From NCBI GenBank assembly GCA_008360955.1, contig LUCM01002343.1, positions 281,003 to 345,002 of the forward strand: a stretch of DNA of 64,000 bases, in the 5' to 3' direction. Of the stretch, positions 1 to 11,720 are shown piece by piece (within the stretch, counting starts at the first letter, position 1; the number at the start of each line of letters is the position of its first letter). A program made the position numbers and the translations under genes. The DNA is from Fasciolopsis buskii (lineage: Eukaryota; Platyhelminthes; Trematoda; Plagiorchiida; Fasciolidae). The notes below the pieces were generated by a model. The model did not search any database, was not told the DNA's origin, and saw only the letters and a list, made by a program, of their open reading frames with translations.

Positions 1-39
1 AGTTTGTTGCATTCGCAGTGCGTTTGTGTGCTTCTTCGG

Positions 40-330
40 CTAGGGAGTCAAAGGAGCGCCTATTTCAGCAAGATTGCTGACAGTAATTTCACTGGATTGA
101 TCAATGAGGCTGGCTACTGGGGTCAGGTTGAATGGCAAACCTGTGACCTGTTGGACGTTGATTTTAAGGTCCTTTAGTCCTTTTGAGACATCCAAAGCTT
201 TGGCACCAGGATTATCAAGAATGTCGGTAAGTGGTACTGAGCATGTGCTAGTAGAGATCAAGGTTTTTAAGGGTTTTCTAGGTGCCGCCGTGAGGTTCTT
301 GCGCCGCTTCGGCTCCGCTGATGAAGGCAT
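40..330 (-). CDS. Hypothetical 96-residue ORF or terminal exon
   Basis: An open frame runs from an ATG at 330-328 to a TAG at 42-40. The start is basic (PKRRKN, nuclear-signal-like), followed by a Lys-rich stretch and a mixed hydrophilic/aliphatic tail ending GAPLTP. Composition looks like real protein rather than chance frame. An alternative reading is a terminal exon: an acceptor-like CTAAT...TTCATCAG lies in the first codons, which would start the exon at 317 in the same frame. A stop lies just upstream, so the frame is not open further 5' without splicing. I recognise no family. The window edge prevents checking for a downstream polyadenylation signal. Confidence 0.33.
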   Translation of the reverse strand: MPSSAEPKRRKNLTAAPRKPLKTLISTSTCSVPLTDILDNPGAKALDVSKGLKDLKINVQQVTGLPFNLTPVASLIDQSSEITVSNLAEIGAPLTP

Positions 331-345
331 ATTAGTGGTTGCCAA

Positions 346-2021
346 AAGTCAAAACACCTGGAAGTGCCGTGAGAGACTGTAAGAGTTTGGTAACTTCTTA
401 ACAGTTAACGCTATGGTGTCGAGAATTGCGGGGGAGTGGAGGTAAAAAGAGGAAGTCAATTAGCAGATTTGCTGTCAAAAGCAAAATCTGTGATAAGCAG
501 CACAAATGTGGTTTAGTTAGGTACAGGCTGGAGCTGAAAATGTGGTACTCCTCGTTGGAAATGAATATTGAACGAACGGTCAGCGACAGATGAGGTCAAA
601 CTTGATGCTCAGAAGAGTTTAGGAAATTTTCCGACTAGAACAAGGGTTTTATTTATGTTAAAATTGCTACAGTAACGCCCTACATTGCCAAAAACATCAA
701 GGAAGGCAACGCGCAGCCAGGAGCGGTGTACCGCAGGTTCATTGAATAGGAAAATTTAAAGTGGTGGATCGGAGTAGCCGAGTGCCTGGTATGGTTGGCT
801 CATGATTTATTTAGCTGATCTCGATGAGGGTATGTAGGTCTCATATTTACCTGCGGATTATATTGTCGTCTCTAGTTATTTTCACAAACAACTGGGCCGT
901 AGAAAAAACGAAAGGTCCCTGGTTACATTAGAGTTGATTTGAATTTTGTTGCATATGCGGCCTAGTCCGTCATGGCTCTTCCTTTTGGAAAGCATCGAGT
1001 GAGTCTGTGCCGGCGTGATACTACTAAGGCATTCGTGCGGGAATGAATAAATCATGTCAGTTTCAAACTGCATCTCGCTTGTTAGGAAGAAGGAGTCCCA
1101 ATTACAACTGCGCGGCAAAGTTGGCAGGCAAATCCAGTTTGCTCTAAAGTAGGGTCAACGATTATATATGGCTTGCTACTTTCGAAAGGCAGTATGAATG
1201 TGTATCCGACGGTAGATGAACGCATCCTGGGAAACTACCTTCAATGGATATGCGGAAATGCGTTATTCTAATCGTGAAAACAAGCTCTGGGATATTTCGG
1301 CTGCTTCTCGAGTCGGGTACGTGCTGTGTGCATCCCCCTTGCTGAAGCAACCAATTACGAGCAGTAAAGGTTGACCAGAAAGTATCCGGAGAATTGAAAT
1401 TTTTTACCACGACTACGGGACCTCATAAAGTGGAAATGCAGTTACTTGCATGGGTCATGATGCGGCAGTCGTTCCGACAAGGGCATTGTGGGCGGTATAT
1501 CCGTCGAACCGCGAGGTTTTTTTGCCACTGTCATCCCTAAGCCATATGGCACCTTGGTTCAAGGCACAATCAGGCTGGTGTTTAATTGCGGGCATACAAA
1601 CGGCAGCCGCCTCCATGCTAAGATGGGCGACTTTTTGAATTATTGACATCGAAAGATGGTAATTGCATCGTCCACATTGTCATAACGGAGCCAGGTCTTG
1701 GTGATTAGTAAGAAGCCGTAATTTGATCAGTGTCACCAGACGTAGAGACTCTATCTTTACAAATATAGAACGATCATCTATTATAAACGGCGACTACTGG
1801 GTGGTGTCATTTTGTCTCTCGGTCAGTTTTCCGTAGGGTTATGCTGCTCATTTGTGACCTGAATATTTTGAGAGTATTGCATCTTTTGGCCGATGGGATG
1901 TCGGCCTGGGTCAGAACGGCGAAACAAGAGAAAATAGTGGACTGGGACAACGTAATCCATAGTTTTTGCACGCAACCTTAGGAGAAGTTGCCAACGTGAG
2001 CAACAGAAATAACAATATTTT
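346..2021. other. Unassigned sequence
   Basis: Only short frames occur on both strands (up to about 82 codons), without recognisable domains, good splice pairs or repeats. I see nothing supportable here. Confidence 0.5.
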
Positions 2022-2249
2022 TCACGACTGGCAGCCAGGAGTAGGGGAGTACATTGAGGAGGCGCTGAAATTGTTGCAGTTTGGTCGTTGCATCGGTTGT
2101 GACGTAAATTTCTGTTGAGAGCTCTGAGGGGAACCTATTGGTGGGGAGACGGTAGTTCCTCCTCCAAGTGGTTGGTATGGAGAAATCGCTGTTACTGGGA
2201 CTGAAGAAACCAATGGAAGGTTGATAGATGTGTGAGCGAGTGGCATTGC
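2022..2249 (-). CDS. Possible Pro/Ser-rich terminal exon
   Basis: On the minus strand an acceptor-like TCTTCTTTAG is followed by 75 open codons ending in TGA at 2024-2022. The peptide is rich in Ser, Pro, Gln and Thr (SPYQPLGGGTTVSPP, IGSPQSSQQ), a composition common in disordered tails of regulatory proteins. There is an in-frame ATG at the second codon, so a start here is also possible. The acceptor sits at the edge of the CR1-like copy that begins near 2270. No family is recognised and no upstream partner exon was found. Confidence 0.3.
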   Translation of the reverse strand, partial: AMPLAHTSINLPLVSSVPVTAISPYQPLGGGTTVSPPIGSPQSSQQKFTSQPMQRPNCNNFSASSMYSPTPGCQS

Positions 2250-2269
2250 CTAAAGAAGACCGCGGTTTA

Positions 2270-3113
2270 CAATTCGACTGGTTGTGCTACAACTCCGTCA
2301 CCGTTATTTTGCAGAATTTTCGTCACATATTTGGTTCGAACACGGTCTCTGTTCGCCCCTGCAACCGGTCGGAATCATTGCTGTTTAAAAACCTTATTGT
2401 TTCTCAGCGTGGGCTGGGATCACGCGTTGTTGCACCCCAAAGATCTACCAATTCATCTAAAAGGGACACTCATTCTTGATAGCGGGCAGGTTTTAAATGC
2501 ACCCCGTCAGCTATGATGTCCATTCCGCATTGTTGAGTACCAACATCCGCTCTCTGTTTAGGAAAATGTCGGATCTGTCCTTCACACCTCAATCACCTAT
2601 CCATATTCACACTTGTGCCATCTGCACGCAAGAATTGTGGCTGAACCCGGATATCGCCGACTCACTCGTGTCGATAGACACTTTCAGACTCCATCGGTGG
2701 AGCTGAGTTTCGGACAAGAAGACTGGAGACGGCGTGGCAACATACACAAACTCCTTCTAGTCTGGCAAGTCCGAAGCTGTTTATGCTTACTCGCTAAACG
2801 GAATTGACTGTCTCGTAACACATCGTCATCCTAGGTTTTCTTGCCATTCAAGCACTATCAACGAAATTATACATTGCTCCTTTCTGCTCGCAACAAAATA
2901 TTGCACTTTTTCGACTCTTTTCTAGTATCTATTGTTCCTCTTCTTGCGGATAATCTCCACAGTATCGTAGGTGATCTCAACAATGCATTTACCCTACCAC
3001 TGGCTGCGTTTGATTTGACTGACACTGCGTTTCTCCCACCAGAGGCGGTTCCATTTTAAATAGAATTATTACTAACTACCCTGATTTATTTTCCCCGAAG
3101 CAGTGTGCTCCCA
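2270..3113 (+). mobile_element. CR1-like non-LTR retrotransposon, 5' fragment (copy 1)
   Basis: This fragment encodes the start of an AP-endonuclease domain: TNIRSLFRKMSDL, then CAICTQELWLNPDIADS (the glutamate-containing motif), then GDLNNAF, the degenerate form of the GDFN motif. It matches 5680-6521 of the longer copy downstream. From about 2520 on the two are nearly identical (a few mismatches per 100 bases, plus small indels); before that they are clearly more diverged. Stops and frameshifts (for example after LHRWS) break the frame. The match ends at 3113, directly before the only ambiguous base in the window. The linker, RT and 3' parts are absent. Confidence 0.82.
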
Positions 3114-3114
3114 N

Positions 3115-3769
3115 AACGGAGAGGAAGGTGCCTAGTCTATAACTCATGTCTAAGTACCTGACAGGATTTGAAAATAATCTGTGGTTTGTAAGAGAAAAGA
3201 TCGGATAACGATTGTTTTGTTTCGTGGTTCGAAGGCGTGTTTTGATTTTGGTTTCTAAATTAGAGCGCCATATACTTAGTTCACAATGAGAAATAGTGAG
3301 AAGTTAAATGAAAGTTAATAAGTTGGACAAACAGATAAGGAAAAAATGCCCATTGCAAAAACTCTGCTGACTGCGAAATTGAGCTGTATCACCAAAGGTC
3401 TTCGAACATCGCATGGGGGAACCTCGTGCATCTCAACCCGGTAGTTTAATCGAACTTGTACGACCCAGTCCATCGAGTAAATTTTTCATACTCTTTTGTC
3501 ACGTCATCTACCGGTCACTTCGACACATCTTCCAATTACCTGTCTCGGATAACAACATACAACGCAGCAAAAGTTCTGTTGACATGAGCAAAACATGCCC
3601 CAATCACTTTCGTTTATTCCAATTCGATGCCTTCCCTAAACATTGAAACCCAGGAGACAGTATCTTATGCGTAATCTCTGAACTAATGAAAACATTCCTC
3701 CATCAGGTTCCACCAGTACGACGAAGACAACGGTGTTCAAACACCGAAAGTATGCGTAAATCCTCTGCC
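3115..3769. other. Unassigned sequence after the CR1-like breakpoint
   Basis: No recognisable coding sequence. A 77-codon frame at 3413-3646 has no identifiable domain. Confidence 0.4.
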
Positions 3770-4340
3770 CTTAGCGACTGATTATGAACATTGGCCCAAG
3801 GAAGGAGAGCGCAGGGGAGGTTATTGGAGAGTCAGACGGTACACTGATTCAATCTCAAGACGTTCAGGCCGCAGTGTTGGACATAAAACTTTAGGGAGCA
3901 GTTTATTTGATTCACAACCAAAGTGGACCTTCCACTTATGCCTGCAAGTGATCCAATGCAGGTAGATACGAGCCTTCCATCCGAAATGGAGGTCATGAAG
4001 GAGATACGTTTTCTGAAAAGGAATAAGACAGCCAGACCGAATAGACCGTTCCCATCCTTCTTGAAGGAAAGTGACTAAGTGTTAACATCGGAGTTAATAA
4101 AACTCTTGGGACCAATCTGCGCAAGGAAACAGATTTCCAAGGATTGGTGTGAATCGGTGATTGTTTCGATTTAGCTCGGCGAAATTGCTCACTAGATGAA
4201 ACCAGCCCTAGTGCAAATGAACCAAGAAAGTGGATTGAACTGTGTTCAGTCAACCAAAAATCTCACTTATCGTCGATATTCACGAAATGAACACAATGAG
4301 CTTCATTGAATTTCTTTTCAATCTGAACGTGGTTCGAACA
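3770..4340 (+). mobile_element. RTE-like retrotransposon fragment (linker and first RT motifs)
   Basis: Translation in shifting frames gives the typical RTE order: a worn EVIGESDGTLIQSQ-like segment, then VDTSLPSEMEVMKEIRFLKR (the pre-RT 'PP-EAEV--I-LLK' region), then RNKTARPNRP at the place of KAAGPDG, then LLGPICARKQISKDW, and CESVIVSI followed by a stop. These are the first conserved blocks of RTE reverse transcriptase. In-frame stops and at least one frameshift show it is dead. It differs from the RTE copies inside SEC22 intron 1 and resembles the 23.8-kb scrap more closely, suggesting at least two RTE lineages. Confidence 0.7.
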
Positions 4341-5091
4341 AGGGAGTAAGAATAATGTCGCATTACGGGAAATATAGTATGAACTTCGAAAAATCAATCA
4401 ATGGGACGTTAAGAGTTGCTTTAAATAACAGTGAGAAACTAACGGGCCGCTGGACGGTGAACGGCGTCCACCGCTGTTATGGCGACCATTCACCCGAAAC
4501 AATTTAGGTCACTGCGTCACCCCAATTGTGACAAAGTGAAACTGGTTCAATAAAGTGGTATAGGTAATCTGCTTGACGAACAATGGTTACAAGCCGTGAT
4601 GGATAACATTTAGATTCTTGTAATTTTTTTTACAATTCCGTCCAAAAAGTCTACCCATTCACGTCTGACTTCAAAAAAAAACGGCGCAATGAGCGGAATA
4701 GTTGACGTCTACACTATTGATAAACACGCAACTATAGTCGCCAACTAATATTCTGGGTTTGCAAGTGATGATGAAGAGTCGAATATAACATATACATTTT
4801 TCCTTTTGACTGTTGTCACACCGCTATAAGCCTCAGTCGTTTATCGTTTAAGGTCGTGCGATAGGGTGTTTTTTAAAGACGAGAACCAGGTAAATTCAAG
4901 CTTTAGTAGCAGTACTGTAGAAGACTCATACTGCATGGAATCAAAAGCATAAAAGATTGTCCGTAACCAGGCAGACTTTACTGGAGCCACACAAATAAGG
5001 ATTCGTTAGGTCAGAGATGTAGGCACCTGTAATTGACCCCATTTCATTGTTCCCGAACATCCCTTGGTACAACACACCCAATGCAGAACCG
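4341..5091. other. Unassigned AT-rich sequence
   Basis: No open frame above 60 codons and no recognised repeat. Confidence 0.4.
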
Positions 5092-5127
5092 ATTAATTAA
5101 TTAATTAATTAATAATAATAATAATAC
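5092..5127. repeat. Compound microsatellite (ATTA)n/(AAT)n
   Basis: About five ATTA units pass directly into about five AAT units. Confidence 0.95.
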
Positions 5128-5659
5128 CTTCGAAGAAGCACATTCAAAACGACGCATCACAAAAGTTTTTGTCCAACAAAAGGCAACTCAGTTCTCTCAG
5201 CTTTCCACTTTAATTCGGAGATCTGTTGATATCGTGGAAACGCAGACTAATTCTGAGTGATATTGTTTCAGAAGTTATTCGGCCCAGAAACACTGCATTC
5301 AAAACCACCGGGATTAACGACGGGCCAAGATTTCCAATCGCGTACTGCCGAACAGACAATTTCTGCTTTGGTTTATTCTGTCGCATACTATTTGTGGCCC
5401 CAGTTCTTGTTTCCACTTCACAACCCACTGCTAGACCTATTTGACCCCTTGTCTTTTTTTCCGAAATTGTTAAGCGTACCCGTAATTTCCCAGGAGCAGT
5501 ACAGATGGTGATAACAAACACGGAATAGGCCACTGAGTCAAAGACTACCGGCGTTTTAGAAAGAAAATCTCAAACAGCATTAGCACTATATAGCAAACAT
5601 CGCAGAACATAAACTGCGATACGTGCACAGCTGAAGTGCATTGACAATGCCTTGACCGC

Positions 5660-8585
5660 ATCCAAAAGTAGGCGCGCTTTTTGGCTGGCTGCGCTACAAT
5701 TCCGTGTTATCCTATTTTGTTGTTTTGCTGTCAGATATTTGGTTTCATTATGTTCTCCGTTCGACGCTACAACTGCTCGGAATTACTTTTGCTGAAAAAC
5801 CGTACCGTTTTTCAACATATACTGGGATCCCGTATTGCTGCACCTCAACGACCTTGGCATCGATCTAAAAGAGGCACTCGTGCTGGCTGGCAGGCAGCCC
5901 TTAAATGCACCCTTCCAGGCAAGATGTCCATTCCGGCATTGTTGAGAACCAACATCCGCTCTCTGTTTACGAAAATGTCGAATCTGTCCTTCACACTTCA
6001 ATCACCTATCCATGTTCACACTTGTGCCATCTGCACACAAGAATTGTGGCTGAACCCGGATATCGCTGACTCACTCGTGTCGATAGACACTTTCAGACTC
6101 CATCGGTGGAGCAGAGTTTCGGACAAGGAGACTGCAGACGGCGTGGCAACATACACAAACTCCTTCTAGTCTGGCAAGTCCGAAGCTATTTATACTTACT
6201 CGCTAAACGGAACTGACTGTCTCGTAACATCGTCATCCTAGGTTTTCTTGCCATTCAAGCACTATCAACGAATTTATACATTGCTCCTTTCTGCTCGCAA
6301 CAAAATATTGCACTTTTTTCGACTCTTTTCTAGTATCTATTGTTCCTCTTCTTGCGGATAATCTCCACAGTATCGTAGGTGATCTCAACAATGCATTTAC
6401 CCTACCACTGGCTGCGTTTGATTTGACTGACACTGCGTTTCTCCCACCAGAGGCGGTTCCATTTTAAATAGAATTATTACTAACTACCCTGATTTATTTT
6501 CCCCGAAGCAGTGTGCTCCCACATCAAGTAGTGACCATTGTCGGCTTCTGTTAAAGCTCAACATATACTCTAGGTCAGCTTTCCATTTCTTCAGGCGAAC
6601 AACTCAAATCCGAATTCGCCTCCGCAACTTTTCACACAACAACCTTGTTCGTTTTCAGAAATCTCCTTCACTCCCATCTCCCTGTTTCTCTTTTGAACCC
6701 CTGCTCAATGACCACGTCAAACTTTTCCCAGAGAGCGCCAGCGCAATCTTTGTTATCTACTGCCCCTTATAAAACCATTCGTCACAAACGGCCGTATCTC
6801 CATCCGGAAATTGAGATCTCTGAGAAAACGCAAGGAGCACTTCTACAAACCCCGTAATAACTCAAGCGTGCGGTATCATTTCCAACGTAAAGCTTAAATC
6901 AAACGAATCGATACTACATTCGCCAGTCAACTCCTGAGTGGCAACAATAATTGATTCCTATGGCAAGGCATTCGACTGTTGTGTGCGAAATCCTCTGCGG
7001 ATGTCGACAGCCTTTATTGTGCTCTCATCCATCCTTTCGCTTACACCGCGGTCATATTTTGACAGGGTGATGATATGAGTTACAAGTTTTTCTAGAGAAG
7101 AGGTACTCGACCTTCTCCGCACAACTAAAATTACCAAAGGGGTTGGTACTGACAGTCTGTTTTATGCTCTTTTAAAGCATGGTATTTTGGCTCTGGTCGA
7201 TGCATTTACTTCTCTGATTAATTCATCATTAATCTCATCTTTTATTCCTGCCTGTTGGAGACCCCACTATTATTCCCATCCCCAAATCTGGCATTTCTAC
7301 TGCTTTGGCAAAACGTTTTCGCCCCATCGCCTTAACATCTTCTGGTCTTAAACTGGCAGAGCTTGCTAGACTTAAGTGCGTGCGTTCTATGTATCCTTCT
7401 GACGACCCATTTCAGTTTGCCTATAAATCTAACAGGTCCACTTTGGATGCTGTCGGCTCCCTCACTCACCACGTTTGTAAGTCTTTAAACGCATCAAGGA
7501 AATCTGTGTGTTGCGCCTTCCTGGACTATTCGTCGGCATTTGACTCAGTCCTATGGTCTCTTCTACTTCACAGACTGCAAACATTTGGTTGTCTCGCGCC
7601 TTTATTGGCATGGCTTTCTGATTACTTTACTAACCGAACCCAGTGCACACGAACGAACGGTAAAACTTCAAAACCATTGATTGCCAACTCGGGCGTGCTT
7701 TTCGTTCACCATTTCTTTTCTCTGCTTACTTATTAGCTATCTCCCCTCTCATCTGTTTAAGTATGCTGTTGATGCTGTCGTCTCTTAAGCCGTTTCGAAC
7801 AACGATGATTTACGAAGCATTTCATATCTTTCTGTTTACGGCTTCTCTGCAAAGGCTAATTTAAATATCAACACATTTAAATGTTTCGAATGTCTGCTCC
7901 CTATCTCTCAGTTAGCCTATCGACTGAAAACAGGTTTGACATCATGAAATACCTAGGACGTATTATTGATAAAAATCTGAAGTGGACTTTTCACATTTCT
8001 ACCTGCGTAAAGAATCTCCGACGGTTGCCATTGCAAATCAGGAGTCTCGGGCACTGCAACACGAAAGAAAGCACCTTCTCCCGATTTGTTTACCAATGTT
8101 GTTTTACACTCCTTCTTTACTGCTCTCCTGTTATTCTTTCCAGGTCTATTGAGAAAAGACTTTAAAATTGTTTTTCGGGAGATTTCAGTTATTAGCCACC
8201 TGTCTTTCGTACTACTACCTGATTTTTCGTCCGATCGATGTGATCAGCACTTGTCAACAACGCATCCTCTGTGCAACAATCTTTCAAAGTTCCGCTCTCA
8301 CATTTCAACGCCATCCGCTTTTCGATACACACGCTCTATAAGCCATATTTACAGGGACCCCACTGTCCCATATTTTCCAAGCATTTTGACAAATCGTAAT
8401 CGCGCTTCAGTTGAATTCCTGGGACGCCTCTCATAATATTCTCTGATCGTTCCCAGTTGATAGTTTCCCCATGTTTACGTGGTGATGAGCGTCATTTTTT
8501 ATATTCTACTCTTGCCGTTAGCCTTTTTGACCGAATTGCTTCATTACTGTTGGGCGCAAAAGTATGCACAATACAATAGAAGAGA
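5660..8585 (+). mobile_element. CR1-like non-LTR retrotransposon, nearly full ORF2 region, inactive (copy 2)
   Basis: Endonuclease start at 5940-6170 (TNIRSLFTKMSNL, QELWLNPDIADS), its GDLN motif near 6380, then the RT. RT fingers lie at 7110-7300 (KGVGTDSLFYALLKHG, ...SLINSSLISSFIPACW) with a frameshift, then KRFRPIALTSSGLKLAEL. Motif A is FLDYSSAFDSV (about 7519-7551). Where YADD is expected, the sequence reads YAVD (7762-7773), so the first catalytic aspartate is lost. The thumb and C-terminal part follow at 7881-8435, ending FLGRLS and a stop. A 3' tail with CACAATACAAT is near 8560-8572. Frameshifts and stops occur throughout. The order of domains is that of CR1/jockey-type LINEs; the exact clade needs a tree. 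Nearby copies: 2270-3113, 29770-30340 and 36030-37900. Confidence 0.88.
7762..7773 (+). other. Mutated RT catalytic motif (YADD to YAVD)
   Basis: The codons TAT GCT GTT GAT sit where the polymerase YADD box belongs, with DAVVS following. One A-to-T change in the first Asp codon explains it, and would abolish metal binding. Confidence 0.65.
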
Positions 8586-11469
8586 ATTGTATGTGCAATG
8601 GGACTTGAGGATTGTTTGGTGAGCCATGGGTTGCTGGGAGCCCATGAAGGTTGAAGGCATCACCGACTCAGAGGCTGGGTGAGAGCACCCGTTGGAAGGA
8701 ATAATTGGCTATGTCCCACCCCCACTCCAACAGCCATTGAACGGAGATGGCTTTTTTCGCGTTGGCTAGTGAGAGTATTTGTATAGCGGTGGTTGACAGT
8801 TTTGGTGGCTAGTGCTAAGATGATACGAATTGGATCGCTAGAGGCCAGTGCCTGGGGTAAGTGGACTACCATAACGGAGGAAATATGTGATGCCTAAGGT
8901 CGGTAGGTGTTGCCCATGTGTTGGTAGTTAGTTTCTTGGGGGGGGTTCAAGGCTAAAGCGATGGGGATTTGGGTACATATCTAATGCGTAAAGTGGTATC
9001 TGTTTGACGAGCTCTAGTCTTTGTCGGAATAAGATTGGGTCTATGGGAGTTCATAGTGGTCCTACTCTCGGTGAGTATGCCCAGGGTAGATGGCAGTTTC
9101 TCGGAGGTTCCTTAGAAAGCATTTGGGCAGTGGCTCGTAATTGGCCTTATAGAGAGAAACAAAGCAGTTTCCGTAAGAGGGCATGCTCTGATGCAGCACA
9201 AAGGCAAGTCCGGTTTGGGTAGGCCTGATTGGGTTAGAGCCCATGGAATTGAAAGATGCGAAACCATTTGCTTTTGGAGTAATATGAAATTTTTCTTTAG
9301 ATGTTGCGGCTATAGGAGGTGAAACCGAATAAAAGGCTTTCGGAAGGACCTTTTCAGTAGATTGCCGGTATATCTGGGCTAATCTTCTGCGAATGGATTA
9401 GGTAGCCAAACCCCTAGTTGGAGATACCATGAGGTAAAACCGGGTGCGGTCTTTTACTCCGTGGTTTGAGAGAAGACTGTGGAATTGTCAAATCTGTGTT
9501 CACTGCAGGTGACGATCTTTAGGGAGTCACAGATACAGAAGTTTTAAAAGATTTATCAGAATGGAGTTTTGGAGTGACAGCTTTTTGGGGCTGCAGACAC
9601 GCGGGTACCACAATATCTATTTTAGATCTGCGAAAAGCCTCTCGTTGCAGAGCAGATTTTGGGATGAATATATCAATTTTTGTAAGTGGCGTGCTATCTA
9701 CAAACTCTCAGCTATAGGTTTATCTGAAATCTGAAAACGTAGGGAGCAATCCTAGCGTTGTGACTTCTTTAATTTAATGCAACTGTGCCAGTGACAGGCC
9801 GTTCCGCAAACGCTAAGAATGCGTGATCCCGCAATCTCCAGGAGCGGGAGATCTGCAGCATTTATTTATTTATCTGCACGTTTTCGTACTTCTTTCTTGA
9901 TTGAATCCAAAATGCCACATGTGGACATTAAACAATAGAGCTAGAGTAGTTTGGAGTTTCCATAACATTGTGTCTTCCACCGACTGAGATTTTCCTTCAA
10001 CTTTTTCATCATCTGACAAAAGTAAGCAGATTTTGTGTGGTATTGGTCTACGAGGGTTACAGAACATGGAGCGCTGCCATCAGGGTGTGGCAATTTATAA
10101 CAGCTTATTTTCGGATGCAGGTTGGTCCGTTATCTAGCATGAACCACTGGACGACTGGTGACGGATTTGCGGACAGCTTTAATCGTAGATTAAGTTTGGG
10201 TTACAGTATGCATCAATGGCAGAGGAGAGACTTAACTCCCAACTGAGATTTTCCCCATGTGGAAACAGTGATTTGCCTCACGGTGTACTAGGCTGGGCTG
10301 AAGGGCAACTAATTATGCTCAGCAACACAACAGGTATTTGCTGCACATTGCTGGGATTTTTCAATTGGCATGAATTTTTCTCTGACTGTTTCCGGAAAAC
10401 GTATATCTTTGATTTAGGTAGAGCCTGGTAATGGCAAATTGGTTACGGTATTTACCAATATTATTTGACGTATCGGGCAGGCGATTCTGAAGAATATCTA
10501 ATGGTAACAACCGTATATAAGGTCTCGCAGAATAAGCCTTAAGGCAAGTTATCAGGCCAAGCAAATCGCGCCATCGTGGAATGCCGTAAAAGTGGAGGAA
10601 CTACAGTAATCCTGGCAACCAAACGTACCAATTTGGTAGCCCGAATTTTTGCGAAGCCCGAGAAATAACAATATTGCTCCGCAAATTCTACGGCAGTATT
10701 CATGAGTCAGAAATTGTGCACACAGCATGTTTGCATTTGACACTGAGCCTTATTCATTATCCAGTCAGAACGTAGTTAAAAATGGGGCGGAAAGGTGCAT
10801 AGAAATGAACGCTAAATGAAGGATAAAAAATAGAAATTTCCTATCCCCTGGATAAAAAATGCAAAATTGTTTGTACGCTCGATCAGGTCCAACAACATCA
10901 GCTTGAGCGTGACCGCCAGAAATCAGTTTCAATCAACGGAACGTCTACAGTCAACCAACGAGAGCGATAAAACAACAGGGGACAAAGTCATCTTAAGTCA
11001 AGTGACCCGTGAATGCACCAAACCTCCGTAAAATAATCTCAACTAAAGAGCACGGGGAGGAGACAAAGAAGGGCAATACACCAGGCCGAAAAAAGGCGAG
11101 CAAAATAAGTGTCATTACGAGCAAGTTGGGTGGAAAGAGTTAGGTATCGAAGGAGGAACGAAAAGAAAAGGGGAAGAGAATTTTTAACTAATGATGCAGA
11201 CTCGCTCAGAGCACTTCTGTTTCTTTTATTTCAGAATGACCATGCGCCGAAGCTGGCTGACCCTCGTTGCGCGGAAAATGTCAAGGCATAGGGGAAACAT
11301 GCACCCCGCAACTTAGAGGCAATCAAAAAGTGGTTGGCTCGCTTGGATCTGCCACCGATATTGAAAAATCACAGCTGTTGATCAAAAATGTAGACCAAGT
11401 CAGCAATAGACCAATACCTGCACGTTTGATGTCATGCTTTCATGACGCACGACGTTCGGCAGTTTAAGC
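8586..11469. other. Unassigned sequence
   Basis: Frames up to about 92 codons (for example 9968-10246) have no recognisable domain. From about 10,850 the + strand becomes purine-rich, which may mark the body of the worn LINE whose 3' part is recognised at 11.5 kb, but no RT motif could be read with confidence. Confidence 0.35.
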
Positions 11470-11720
11470 AGTCAGGTGGCAATCGAAAAGGCCGGAGGAA
11501 TACTGGCTAAACTTTGCAAGACAATTTTGTGCACTCAAAGGCGTTTCTGCCTCTGTGCAAAGTGTCGGTATGCCCCATCTTTGAGTACTGCGAACAAAAT
11601 TGAGTCCTGGATCATCGCAAGGATGTGAAATGTGCGGAGGAGGTCGAAAGCCGAACAACGAATAAAATGAATGGGCAGCAGGAAAAGGTTACGTAAAAAT
11701 GCATCAAGATCCCCAAGACC
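11470..11720 (+). mobile_element. Degenerate non-LTR RT C-terminal fragment
   Basis: The peptide LCKVSVCPIFEYCEQN followed by VLDHRKDVKCAEEVESRTT aligns by eye with the post-RT block 'LYK-LVRP-LEYC-Q-W-P---KDI--LE-VQRRAT' shared by many LINEs. Stops interrupt it. Neither upstream RT motifs nor a 3' end are clear, so the clade is unknown. Confidence 0.4.
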
